Shown piece by piece: positions 27,387 through 35,569 of a stretch of DNA of 64,000 nucleotides. The stretch is taken from the NCBI RefSeq assembly GCF_000518545.1, contig NZ_JADU01000010.1, positions 62,001 through 126,000 of the forward strand, in the 5' to 3' direction. The notes under the pieces were generated by a model. It worked only from the letters and a program-made list of their open reading frames with translations, did no database searches and was not told where the DNA came from. Made by a program: the position numbers and the translations under genes. Within the stretch, counting starts at the first letter, position 1, and the number at the start of each line of letters is the position of its first letter. The stretch is from Hallella seregens ATCC 51272. Its GTDB lineage: Bacteria > Bacteroidota > Bacteroidia > Bacteroidales > Bacteroidaceae.

Positions 27387-28217
27387 TTAGTCCACCATGA
27401 CCAGCGACTGGCCGGCCAGCAGCATGGCCAGGATGACGCCGCCCACGATGATGCGGTACCAGCCGAAAGCCTTGAATCCGTACTTGCCGATGAAGCCCAC
27501 GAACCACTTCATGGCCAGCATGGCCACGACAAACGCCACCATACAGCCCACTGCCAGCATCGTGATGTTGTGCGGAGTGGCCCAGGCTGTGTCCTCTCCG
27601 AACATGTCGAGAAGGTCGAGCAGCGTGGCGCCGGCCATGGTGGGCACGGCAAGAAAAAAGGAAAATTCGGCCGCGTTCCTGCGGGTGAGCTTCTGCTGCA
27701 TGCCGCCCACGATGGTGGACATGCTGCGGCTTACGCCGGGGATGACCGACAGACACTGGAAGCAGCCAATGAGAAACGCACGGCGTGGAGTCACCTCGTT
27801 GCGCTCGCTGCCCTTGTTGAAGATGCGGTCGCAGAAGAGCATGAACACGCCGCCAAGCACCAGCGTGACGGCCACCACGTGCACGGAGTCGAGCAGCCAG
27901 TCGAGCAAGCCGCTCTTCTTGGCGGCCAGACCGACGACCACAGCCGGCAGCACACCCACGATGAGCAGCTTGTAGAAGCGGGCCTTGGCGGCCAGCTCCT
28001 CGCGGTTGCGCATCTGGAAGAAGTGCCTCCAGTAGAGGCACACCACCGAAAGGATGGCTCCAAACTGAATGATGAACGTGAAGGCGTGGACAAACGGGTC
28101 GCCCGCCTGCACGCCCAGCAGGTTTTGCGTGATAATCATGTGGCCGGTGGACGACACCGGCAGGAACTCGGTGAGCCCCTCGACAATGGCGATAATAATC
28201 GTCTGTAACAAATCCAT
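27387..28217 (-). CDS. uppP: Undecaprenyl-diphosphate phosphatase (BacA/UppP)
   Basis: A 276-residue polytopic membrane protein that recycles the lipid carrier for peptidoglycan and other glycans by removing one phosphate from undecaprenyl pyrophosphate. Motif 1 is EGLTEFLPVSSTGHMI (13-28). Motif 2 is VIPGVSRSMSTIV in the middle. About seven to eight hydrophobic segments follow the usual spacing. It is 11 nt from the DUF3098 gene and 19 nt from truB. This envelope-then-tRNA gene order is, to my knowledge, conserved in Bacteroidales. Confidence 0.96.
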   Translation of the reverse strand: MDLLQTIIIAIVEGLTEFLPVSSTGHMIITQNLLGVQAGDPFVHAFTFIIQFGAILSVVCLYWRHFFQMRNREELAAKARFYKLLIVGVLPAVVVGLAAKKSGLLDWLLDSVHVVAVTLVLGGVFMLFCDRIFNKGSERNEVTPRRAFLIGCFQCLSVIPGVSRSMSTIVGGMQQKLTRRNAAEFSFFLAVPTMAGATLLDLLDMFGEDTAWATPHNITMLAVGCMVAFVVAMLAMKWFVGFIGKYGFKAFGWYRIIVGGVILAMLLAGQSLVMVD

Positions 28218-28228
28218 GGGCTGCGGGC

Positions 28229-28516
28229 TTACTTTTGTTCCTGATGCAACTCGTCGGCAGGGGCCTCATTCTGCAGCGGCGCGGCGGCGTCACTGTCCTT
28301 TGGCTTGTGAATCACGGCATAGATCATGGAGACAAACCCCACGAAGCAGACCACAGGAGCCACCTTGATGCGCCGTGCGCTGAAAACTTCGGGGTCGAAC
28401 GCCTGCTCGGTAGAGCCCCCGCCACTCATCAGGACAAACCCGATGACTACAATTGCAAAGCCGATGGCCAACAGGATGAAGTTGGTGCGGCCCAATGCTA
28501 AGTTTCTTCTGTCCAT
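28229..28516 (-). CDS. DUF3098 small membrane protein
   Basis: A 95-residue protein with two membrane helices (FILLAIGFAIVVIGFVLMSG and VAPVVCFVGFVSMIYAVI) and a charged, Glu/Ala-rich cytoplasmic-type tail. The pattern GGGS followed by FDPEVFSARRIKVAPVVC is the DUF3098 signature as I know it. The function is unknown. Its constant position between ftsX and uppP suggests a link to cell division or envelope synthesis, an inference from context only. Confidence 0.85.
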   Translation of the reverse strand: MDRRNLALGRTNFILLAIGFAIVVIGFVLMSGGGSTEQAFDPEVFSARRIKVAPVVCFVGFVSMIYAVIHKPKDSDAAAPLQNEAPADELHQEQK

Positions 28517-28573
28517 TGAAGTATAATCGTAAAATGTAATAGGATGCGAACGACGCGTGCGGCGCGGCGGCCT

Positions 28574-29455
28574 CTAAATCTTATAGAGCTCGCCGGCCTT
28601 CATCTTGAGAAAACGGTTGACGGAAATGCCTGCACACAGGGCCGTGATGAGGATGCCCAGCAGCACCACAGCGGCTCCGGTGACGGCCATCTCGCGCCAA
28701 GTGACCACCGTGAGTATCTCGGGCTCGTAGCAATACAGGGCATAGACACAGCCGGCCAGCACCAGATTGGCCAGCACGGCGGCCAGCAGCCCCGTCACGA
28801 CAGCCCTGCGAATGAAAGGCCGACGGATGAATCCCCATGAGGCGCCCACCAGTTTCATGGTGTGAATGGAGAACCGACGGGCATAGATGCCCAGGCGAAC
28901 GGTGTTGTTGATGAGCGAGAACGAGACAAAAGTAAGCAGCACTGCCAGCACCAGCATGGCAATGCCTATCTTGGCCAAGTTGCGGTTCACGGCATCGACC
29001 AAGTCTTTTTGATAGTTGATTTCGGAGACCTTGGGGTATTTTTTCAGCTCTTGCGAGATCCATTTCAATGAGTCATTGTTGGCGTAATCGCTCTGCAACG
29101 TGAGCTCTATCGACGAGGGAAAGGGGTTCACGCCATCGGTAAACTCGGCCGGATTGGTACCCATCACCTTGGTGGCTTCGGCCAGAGCGGCATGCTTGCT
29201 GATGAAATGGATGTCCTTGATATAGGGGCGCGCGGCCAGGCTGCGGCACATGGTCTGCGCCTCGGTGTCGGCCATATCCTGCTCCAACATCATGGTGACC
29301 ACGAGATTCTCCTTGACATAGGATGACAAATTGCGTCCGGCGAGCGTCGAGAATACAATCAGCCCCAACAAAATAAGCACCAAAGCCGTGCTGATACAAA
29401 GAGTGACGGCCTGCAAGCCCGAGCGTCTGCCGGCCGTTTTGCGTTTCTTTCCCAT
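28574..29455 (-). CDS. ftsX: Cell division ABC transporter permease FtsX
   Basis: A 293-residue permease-like protein with one N-terminal membrane helix (AVTLCISTALVLILLGLIVF). A periplasmic domain of about 150 residues follows (KENLVVTMMLEQDMADTEAQ, DIHFISKHAALAEATKVMG), then three C-terminal helices. With FtsE it activates peptidoglycan hydrolases at the division site. The start at 29455 is preferred because a minus-strand -7 box at 29489-29496 overlaps the longer frame to 29500. Met 29476 is an alternative that would leave only about 6 nt of leader. First gene of a six-gene operon. The ATPase FtsE is not next to it, which I believe is usual in this phylum. Confidence 0.93.
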   Translation of the reverse strand: MGKKRKTAGRRSGLQAVTLCISTALVLILLGLIVFSTLAGRNLSSYVKENLVVTMMLEQDMADTEAQTMCRSLAARPYIKDIHFISKHAALAEATKVMGTNPAEFTDGVNPFPSSIELTLQSDYANNDSLKWISQELKKYPKVSEINYQKDLVDAVNRNLAKIGIAMLVLAVLLTFVSFSLINNTVRLGIYARRFSIHTMKLVGASWGFIRRPFIRRAVVTGLLAAVLANLVLAGCVYALYCYEPEILTVVTWREMAVTGAAVVLLGILITALCAGISVNRFLKMKAGELYKI

Positions 29456-29488
29456 TTCCGAATTGGCGATAACCATGCAAATTTGGCA

Positions 29489-29496
29489 CAAAAGTA
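29489..29496 (-). promoter_or_regulatory. -7 box of the ftsX operon
   Basis: Reads TACTTTTG on the minus strand. Transcription start predicted near 29482, about 27 nt before the chosen ftsX ATG. Confidence 0.5.
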
Positions 29497-29580
29497 GCAA
29501 TTTAATAAGAATAAAACGAGCCTTTAACGTGCATTAACCAAATAATCAGCAGGTTGTCCACGGGTTTCCTAAATATTCTG

Positions 29581-29588
29581 TATCTTTG
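29581..29588 (+). promoter_or_regulatory. -7 box of the radical SAM operon
   Basis: TATCTTTG. It overlaps an upstream in-frame ATG (29586), so translation most likely starts at 29613, about 18 nt downstream of the predicted transcription start. Confidence 0.6.
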
Positions 29589-29612
29589 CCCGTCGTTCCA
29601 AGTTCACGAGAC

Positions 29613-30380
29613 ATGAGTACCATTATCTATCCCAGTCCCATCTATGGCCCCGTGCACAGTCGCCGTCTGGGCTTGAGCCTTGGCATCAACCTGATGCCGG
29701 CAGACGGCAAGATTTGCACCTTCGACTGCCTGTATTGCGAATGTGGTTTCAACGGCGATCACCGCACCCACTCGCCCTACCCCGGCCGCGAAGAGGTGGC
29801 CAAGGCCTTGGAACAACAGCTCATCCGCATGCACGAGGCGGGCCGGCAGCCCGACGTGCTGACCTTTGCGGGCAACGGAGAACCCACCGCCAACCCTCAC
29901 TTTGCCGAGATCATCGACGACACCGTCAGGCTGCGCGACCTGTGGTGTACCGAAGCCAAGATCAGCGTGCTGAGCAATTCCACGTTCATCGGACGGCCCA
30001 AAGTGCGCGAGGCGCTGATGAAAGTGGACAACAATATTCTGAAACTGGACACCGTGGATGCCGACTATATCCGCAAGGTGGACCGGCCCACGCAGCCCTC
30101 GTACAGCGTGGAACGCGTCATCGAAGACATGAAATGGTTTCGCGGGCACGTCATCATCCAGACCATGTTCATGAAAGGAGACGGCACCGACAACACGGCC
30201 GACCGCTATGTGTTGCCGTGGCTGGAAGCTGTGAAAAGCATTGGGCCCGAGCGTGTGATGATTTATACCATCGACCGCGAAACGCCCGACCGACAGCTGC
30301 GCAAGGCCAGCCGCGAAGAACTCGACCGCATCTGCGGCCGCGTGACGGCCGCCGGCATACCCTGCACGGCTTCCTATTGA
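29613..30380 (+). CDS. Radical SAM protein
   Basis: A 255-residue enzyme of the radical SAM superfamily. The 4Fe-4S cluster motif is CTFDCLYC (Cys35, Cys39, Cys42). It is followed by LTFAGNGEPTANPHF, the SAM-binding GGE-like strand, and later LKLDTVDADYIRKVDRP. N-terminal YPSPIYGPVHSRRLGLSLGI is typical of a subgroup often annotated simply as radical SAM protein, related in layout to wyosine-type (TYW1-like) proteins. The reaction is not known. It is the first gene of a three-gene operon, and the next start is 10 nt after its stop. Confidence 0.88.
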   Translation: MSTIIYPSPIYGPVHSRRLGLSLGINLMPADGKICTFDCLYCECGFNGDHRTHSPYPGREEVAKALEQQLIRMHEAGRQPDVLTFAGNGEPTANPHFAEIIDDTVRLRDLWCTEAKISVLSNSTFIGRPKVREALMKVDNNILKLDTVDADYIRKVDRPTQPSYSVERVIEDMKWFRGHVIIQTMFMKGDGTDNTADRYVLPWLEAVKSIGPERVMIYTIDRETPDRQLRKASREELDRICGRVTAAGIPCTASY

Positions 30381-30390
30381 GGACACGCCT

Positions 30391-31218
30391 ATGGAGACAA
30401 CTGCATTCTGGAACGACAGCAAACTGTTCGAGCAAGCCATGCGGGCGGGCCGCACCAACGATGCGCGGCGACTGCTCTACCGCATGACGCAGGCCTACGG
30501 ACAGATGACCGACAATGACCTTACGGCCAACAAGACCATCATTCACCATGCACTGGCCCTCGACAAGGTGATTGCCGGCTTCAACCTGGCCTATTTCGTG
30601 CCCCACGCCATGCGGCTGGCCGACAGCGACTGGAGCGGCATGCGGCACGACGGACGCGTGGTGCCGTCGCTGGGCCAGCGCATTACCAACCGCCTGATGG
30701 CGGGCATCGGCGACCGCAGCGACACTTACATCAAGGCTGTGATGCCGTTCTTTCGCAAGGCTCTGCAGATGAATCCCAGCAACAAGGACAACCTGCGACA
30801 CCTGGCCCAGCTCTATACACGGGTGAAGTTGAAAGCTCAGGCCATTGCGCTCTACAAGCGGCTGTTGCAGCGTTACGACGACAGCTATCTCTATGCAGAG
30901 CTGGCCGGGCTGGTCGACGAGCCGCGCATCAAGGTGGCCCTGCTCTGCCAAGCCATCGCCCGACAGCCCCGAGAGGCCTACAACATGGGCAACCGCTACC
31001 GCCTGGCCCTGCTGCTGCAACACCCGGAACCCAAGCGGGCTGCTTTCGAGATACGCAAGAGCATGGCCGCCCGGCAGAAAGCCCAGCAGCCCATCCCGGC
31101 CGACGTGGACCGCATCAGCCGCATCCTGGCCGACTACGAGCCCGTGAGCGAGGCCGACGAACGGGCTTATTATCAACGGATGCAACCACTGGCCCAAGCT
31201 GTCATCCGGCAGGAGTAA
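30391..31218 (+). CDS. TPR-like helical protein of unknown function
   Basis: A 275-residue soluble, helix-rich protein without a signal peptide. The middle (about 115-215) has three to four TPR-like helix pairs, for example AVMPFFRKALQMNPSNKDNL, RHLAQLYTRVKLKAQAIALY and RYRLALLLQHPEP. The N-terminal third (LFEQAMRAGRTNDARRLLYR) is also repeat-like. I do not recognise a named family with certainty. It is probably translated with the radical SAM gene 10 nt upstream and could be a partner or scaffold for it. No catalytic motif was seen. Confidence 0.65.
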   Translation: METTAFWNDSKLFEQAMRAGRTNDARRLLYRMTQAYGQMTDNDLTANKTIIHHALALDKVIAGFNLAYFVPHAMRLADSDWSGMRHDGRVVPSLGQRITNRLMAGIGDRSDTYIKAVMPFFRKALQMNPSNKDNLRHLAQLYTRVKLKAQAIALYKRLLQRYDDSYLYAELAGLVDEPRIKVALLCQAIARQPREAYNMGNRYRLALLLQHPEPKRAAFEIRKSMAARQKAQQPIPADVDRISRILADYEPVSEADERAYYQRMQPLAQAVIRQE

Positions 31219-31280
31219 CCGCTTCGGCCCCTTTTTCAGCATCCGCATCCTTATCATTCACCCTCCCAACACCATCACCA

Positions 31281-32426
31281 ATGCCCAAAATCAACATACA
31301 ACCTGCCCGCCAAGAACAGGCTGCCGAGATAGCTACACTCATCATGCTGGCCATGAACCACGACTGTTGCCGCCACTTTGCCGGCCCCAACCGCACGCTG
31401 GACGACTTCCACCGGATGTTGACCCACCTTGTGGAACGCGAAGACAGCCAGTATTCTTACCGCAATACGCTCGTTGCCGTGACCGGCCGAGGCCGGCTGG
31501 CAGGAATCTGCGTGGGCTACGACGGCAGGGAACTGCACCGGCTGCGCGAAGCGTTCTACCAAGCCGCCGACCGGTTTTTGGGGCGCGACCTCCGCGGGAT
31601 GGCCGACGAGACCCAGGCGGGCGAGTTCTATATCGACTCGCTGGCCGTGCACACGGACTTCCGTCATCAGGGCATCGCCACGCGCTTGCTGCGTGCCGCC
31701 ATCGACCGCCACGGCGACAGGCAGCCCGTGGGCTTGCTCGTGGACCAGGGAAACCCCAAGGCCGAGGAGCTCTACCGCCGTATCGGCTTCCGACTCAAGG
31801 GAGAAAACGCCTGGGGAGGACACGCCATGCGCCATCTGCAATATCCGGTGAAGTGCAGCTGGTGTCGGCACAACGCCCTCTCGGAACACTACCACGACAC
31901 GGAATGGGGCACGCCCGTGCACGACGAGCGCACGCATTTCATGTTCCTTCTGATGGAAGCCATGTCGTGCGGGCTCTCATGGCAGATGATGCTGGAGCGG
32001 CGCGAGGTGTTCCGTCGGTGCTTTGCCGGGTTCGATGCGGCGGCCGTGGCCCGGTTCGACGAGACCGACGTGGAGCGTATTTTGCAAACCGAAGGGATGA
32101 TTCGCTCGCGCCGCAAGATTGAGGCCATGATGGCCAACGCACGGGCTTTCCGGCAGGTAGCCGACGAGTTTGGCTCTTTCGACCGTTACATCTGGAGTTT
32201 CACCCAGGGGCGTTCGCTCATTTATCCCAGCCATCAGAACGAATGGACGACCCGCAACGACCTGTCCGACCGCGTGGCCAATGACCTGAAACGGCGTGGC
32301 TTCAAGTTCGTGGGCTCCACCATTATCTACAGTCATCTTCAGGCCATCGGCCTCATCAACGACCACCACAAGCAGTGTTTCCGTTATCGGCAGCTGCAGC
32401 CCGGTTGCACCATTGTCGAAGAATAG
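31281..32426 (+). CDS. GNAT acetyltransferase fused to 3-methyladenine DNA glycosylase I
   Basis: A 381-residue two-domain protein in one uninterrupted frame. Residues 1-188 are a GNAT N-acetyltransferase: IDSLAVHTDFRHQGIATRLL holds the acetyl-CoA loop (R128-x-x-G131-x-A133) and LLVDQGNPKAEELYRRIGF the last strand and helix. Residues 190-381 are Tag-like: zinc ligands Cys192, His205, His362 and Cys366, catalytic Glu225 in MEAMSCGLSW, and RRGFKFVGSTIIYSHLQAIG. Tag removes 3-methyladenine from alkylated DNA, and all the key residues I checked are present. There is almost no linker between the domains. The acetyltransferase substrate is unknown. It is downstream of the radical SAM and TPR genes by 62 nt. 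Confidence 0.88.
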   Translation: MPKINIQPARQEQAAEIATLIMLAMNHDCCRHFAGPNRTLDDFHRMLTHLVEREDSQYSYRNTLVAVTGRGRLAGICVGYDGRELHRLREAFYQAADRFLGRDLRGMADETQAGEFYIDSLAVHTDFRHQGIATRLLRAAIDRHGDRQPVGLLVDQGNPKAEELYRRIGFRLKGENAWGGHAMRHLQYPVKCSWCRHNALSEHYHDTEWGTPVHDERTHFMFLLMEAMSCGLSWQMMLERREVFRRCFAGFDAAAVARFDETDVERILQTEGMIRSRRKIEAMMANARAFRQVADEFGSFDRYIWSFTQGRSLIYPSHQNEWTTRNDLSDRVANDLKRRGFKFVGSTIIYSHLQAIGLINDHHKQCFRYRQLQPGCTIVEE

Positions 32427-32499
32427 CCCGTCGTAAATTCCCCCAAGGGCTGTACTGAAAGCCTGTACGGCAATGCCACAACACAAAAATCAACATCCC

Positions 32500-33204
32500 A
32501 TGAAAGGTTTTCTCTTCGCGGTCTCGCTTGTCCTGCTTGCCGGCGGAGCCCATGCACAGGAGTCCGACAGTGACTTCCGCACCCGCCGCAACACCGTCAC
32601 CATCTCTGCTTCGCTCTTTGCCTATGGCTCCGATCCCGCCTACGGGACGGAATGCAGCTACGCACGGTTCTTCTGTCCATACGTCGGTGTGTCGGGCGGT
32701 CTCTCCTTTCAGCACTGGCTCGACGACGTGACACCCAGTACCGACGCGAGCAGTCGGTCGGGAATATCCTACCATCTGAAAGACGACGACAGCAAGCTGG
32801 AACTGATTCAGCTTGTCGTGGGGCCCGTGTTGCGCACCCCGGACATCAGCTTTGGACGAAGCGAGCGGCTGCATCTGTTCTATCAATGCGAACCGGGACT
32901 GCTTGTCAACTTCCTCGCCAACGAGTCGTTCATCTATGCCCGAACATACGAAGACGGGCGGCATTTGCTGGAGGAGACGCAACGGGCAAGGAACCGAGGC
33001 GGGCAGACGACAGCCTGGCGCGTCAGGTCGTCCGTCATGCTGGGCACCGGACTTGGCCTTTTTGCCATCGGCTACACCCTCTCCAATCAAGACCCCTATA
33101 CCGGCCGACGCCATGTTTTCTTCGACGATATGCAGCTGAAAAGCGACATGCCGTCCCGACGGTTCACGCACGAATTCTTCGTATCGGCCACTTACAGTTT
33201 CTAA
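32500..33204 (+). CDS. Outer-membrane beta-barrel-like protein
   Basis: A 234-residue exported protein. Starting at 32500 gives a compact signal peptide (MKGFLFAVSLVLLAGGAHAQ); an ATG nine codons upstream would put HKNQHP in front of it. The mature part shows alternating hydrophobic/polar strands (VTISASLFAYGSD, RLHLFYQCEPGLLVNFL, HEFFVSATYSF) and ends in Phe, as outer-membrane barrels do. No close family is recognised. It is probably a small 8-10-strand barrel. It follows the fusion gene by 73 nt and is convergent with lpxA. Confidence 0.7.
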   Translation: MKGFLFAVSLVLLAGGAHAQESDSDFRTRRNTVTISASLFAYGSDPAYGTECSYARFFCPYVGVSGGLSFQHWLDDVTPSTDASSRSGISYHLKDDDSKLELIQLVVGPVLRTPDISFGRSERLHLFYQCEPGLLVNFLANESFIYARTYEDGRHLLEETQRARNRGGQTTAWRVRSSVMLGTGLGLFAIGYTLSNQDPYTGRRHVFFDDMQLKSDMPSRRFTHEFFVSATYSF

Positions 33205-33303
33205 GCCCGGCATCGTTTGCCCGTCTGCAAACGGCCAGCCCATCCACGCCCCGCCGCCGCTTCCGGCTCCAGCCACGCCTCAACACCCTGCCTCATACCA
33301 ACA

Positions 33304-33333
33304 GGGAGGGCCGACCTCACGGTCAGCCCTCCC
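33304..33333 (-). terminator. Terminator of the efflux-lpxA operon
   Basis: Thirteen-base arms (33304-33316 and 33321-33333) around a 4-nt loop. The single imperfection is a G·U pair only when read as minus-strand RNA, which fits termination of the leftward operon. Confidence 0.7.
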
Positions 33334-33365
33334 CTCATACAATGTAAAAATGTATAGGTATGAAA

Positions 33366-34148
33366 CTACATTTTACCGATAATGCCTTTCTTGGTGGCAT
33401 TGATAAAGTTCACGATGTTGCGAATCTCCGGGCCGTCGGGCACCTGTTCGTTCACTTGAAACACGGCGTCAAACACGCTATTCTGCCCGTGGAACACCAG
33501 ACGGTAGGCATTGGCCACGTGTTTTTGCACCTTGGCATCCACATGAACCACATCCATCATGGTGTTGTTGGGGCCGGCATAGCCCACAGGCGTGCCGCCG
33601 GCAATGATATAAGGCGGCACATCCTTGGAGAAAGTGGTACCCGCCTGAATCATAGCCAAGTCGCCCACACGCGTGCAAGCATTCTCGATGACCGACGAAG
33701 AGAAGATAATGCCATTGCCAATCTCGCAGTCTCCGGCTATCTTTGTGCCATAGCCGAAGACGTTGCGGTCGCCAACTTTGGTGTCATGGCTGATGTGTGC
33801 ACCCTCCATCAGGAAGTTGTCGTTGCCTATCACGGTCTGCCCTCCGGCGTGGGTGGCACGGTTGATGACCACATTTTCACGAATGATGTTGTTGTCACCG
33901 ATAATCAGTTCCGTGCGCTCACCGACAAAGGCAAAGTCTTGCGGCAGCGCGCCAAGCACGGTACCCTGGTGCACTTTGTTGTCATTGCCCATCTTCGTAC
34001 CGTTAAGAATGCTCACGAACGGGAAGATAATGCAGTTGTCGCCAATCTCCACTTCGTCCTCAATATAGACAAAAGGGAATATCTTGCAGCCGTTTCCGAT
34101 CTTGGCCTTCGGAGAGATCACGGCCTTTTCACTAATTTCACTTGCCAT
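33366..34148 (-). CDS. LpxA-like left-handed beta-helix acyltransferase
   Basis: A 260-residue hexapeptide-repeat protein aligned along its length with LpxA, the UDP-GlcNAc 3-O-acyltransferase of lipid A synthesis (KVHQGTVLGALPQDFAFVGE, GDNNIIRENVVINRATHAGG, KDVPPYIIAGG). The general-base histidine is kept (His121 in GAHISHD). The positions that match E. coli His144 and His160 read Asp140 and Asn156. The substrate or acyl donor may therefore differ, or this is a second LpxA paralogue. It is last in an efflux operon, 37 nt after the outer-membrane factor gene. Canonical lpxD and lpxC genes are not in the window. Confidence 0.8.
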   Translation of the reverse strand: MASEISEKAVISPKAKIGNGCKIFPFVYIEDEVEIGDNCIIFPFVSILNGTKMGNDNKVHQGTVLGALPQDFAFVGERTELIIGDNNIIRENVVINRATHAGGQTVIGNDNFLMEGAHISHDTKVGDRNVFGYGTKIAGDCEIGNGIIFSSSVIENACTRVGDLAMIQAGTTFSKDVPPYIIAGGTPVGYAGPNNTMMDVVHVDAKVQKHVANAYRLVFHGQNSVFDAVFQVNEQVPDGPEIRNIVNFINATKKGIIGKM

Positions 34149-34151
34149 AAC

Positions 34152-34176
34152 GAATTGTGAATTTTGAATTATGAAA
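34152..34176. repeat. Short AT-rich element shared with the 47.7-kb repeats
   Basis: The 18 nt TGAATTTTGAATTATGAA (34158-34175) in the gap between the outer-membrane factor gene and the lpxA-like gene also occurs inside both repeat copies at 47719-47823. It is likely a dispersed intergenic element of this genome. Confidence 0.5.
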
Positions 34177-34185
34177 TACGAAATG

Positions 34186-35568
34186 CTACTTCGATCCCCC
34201 GCCCAGGGCCTGGTAGAGATTCACTACTGCCTGCATCTTGGAGAAGTCGTCGCGCACCTGTGAGAGCTGCACGTTGAGCAGGTTGCTCTGTGCCGTGATG
34301 ACTTCCAGATAAGAGCTGCCGGCATTGTCCATCAGGGCGCGGGTATCGTCTACATTCTTTTTCAACACGGCTATCTGTTTGGCCTCAATGGCGCTCTTCT
34401 CGGCCGAAGCGTTGTAGAGCACAAGAGCGTTGCTCACCTCCGAGCCGGCGGTCAAGATACTGTTCTGCCAGGTGTTGTAAGCCTGCTGATACTGATCCTT
34501 GGCCACACGCAGGGCGGCCGTCAACTGACCGTTCATAAAGATGGGTTGCGTGAGCGAACCCACTGCCGAGAGCAGCAGCTTGGCCGGATTCACCATGCCC
34601 GACCCGTTGCTGTAACCGCCCGTTCCCGAAATGGTGATGTTGGGATAGAAGTTGCTGCGCGCCTTTTCCACAGCATAGAAACACTGGGCCAGGGCCATCT
34701 CATTGGCGTGCACGTCGGCCCGGTTGCGCAGCAACTGGAGGCCCACGCCGGTGGAGAAGCTCTCGGGCAGACGCTGATCGGCCAGCTTTCCACGGGCTAT
34801 TGCCTGGGCCGGTTCGGTCAAAAGCAGACTCAAAGAGTTCTCTGCTTCACGCACCTGCCGCATGAGATCGGCCTTCTGTGTCAGCACACTATAGTAGTTG
34901 GACTCGGCCGCCTGCACCGACGTGGAGCGATAGCCCACGTTGGCATCAAAGCGTTTCTGCATGATGTCCCACGTGTCCTTGGTGAGCTTCTCCATGTCGT
35001 TCACCAGCTCTACCTGCCGGTCGAGCATGAGCAGTGAGTAGTAGAGGTTGGCTACGCTCGACACGAGCGAGGTCTGTACACTCACCTGATAATCCTTCAT
35101 TTGGAGCAGGGCCATCTGTGCCGAGCGTTTCGAGGCGGTGAGGCCACCGAAGAGCGATACGTTCCAGCTGGCATTCACCGGCAGCGTGTACGACTTGGTC
35201 GTGGCGCTATTGAACCGCGTAATGGTTCCCTGCGGGGTGAAGGCGAACTGAGGCAGAAAGGCCAGCCTGGCGGCTTTAAGCTGTGCTTCGGCAATGTCCA
35301 CGTTGAGGGCGGCGTTCAGCAGGTTGGTATTATTGTCCAGCGCTTTCCGGATAAGCACTTGCAGCTGCGGGTCGGTGAACACCTCACGCCAAGGCAGATT
35401 GGCAAAGCTCGACGTGTCGCGGACGGCAAGCGTGTCGGTCAACGACACGCTGTCGCGGAACAGCCCCGCCGTCTTCACGTCCGGACGCTCATATTTTCCG
35501 TAGAGGCTCTTGCAGCCTGTCAGCGACAGAACTGCAAGCGAGCCTATGATAATGCTTCTGATTTTCAT
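34186..35568 (-). CDS. RND efflux outer-membrane factor (TolC/OprM type) lipoprotein
   Basis: A 460-residue protein starting at 35568 (MKIRSIIIGSLAVLSLTGC, lipidated Cys19). The start is 1 nt beyond the stop of the pump gene. Two repeats of an outer-membrane efflux domain (about 60-240 and 270-455) contain long helices such as NTNLLNAALNVDIAEAQLK and SSYLEVITAQSNLLNVQLSQ. The latter is the family's conserved YLxVL/xAQ region. It forms the outer-membrane channel for the pump. The protein ends AVVNLYQALGGGSK, as typical NodT-family members do. Confidence 0.93.
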   Translation of the reverse strand: MKIRSIIIGSLAVLSLTGCKSLYGKYERPDVKTAGLFRDSVSLTDTLAVRDTSSFANLPWREVFTDPQLQVLIRKALDNNTNLLNAALNVDIAEAQLKAARLAFLPQFAFTPQGTITRFNSATTKSYTLPVNASWNVSLFGGLTASKRSAQMALLQMKDYQVSVQTSLVSSVANLYYSLLMLDRQVELVNDMEKLTKDTWDIMQKRFDANVGYRSTSVQAAESNYYSVLTQKADLMRQVREAENSLSLLLTEPAQAIARGKLADQRLPESFSTGVGLQLLRNRADVHANEMALAQCFYAVEKARSNFYPNITISGTGGYSNGSGMVNPAKLLLSAVGSLTQPIFMNGQLTAALRVAKDQYQQAYNTWQNSILTAGSEVSNALVLYNASAEKSAIEAKQIAVLKKNVDDTRALMDNAGSSYLEVITAQSNLLNVQLSQVRDDFSKMQAVVNLYQALGGGSK

Positions 35569-35569
35569 G

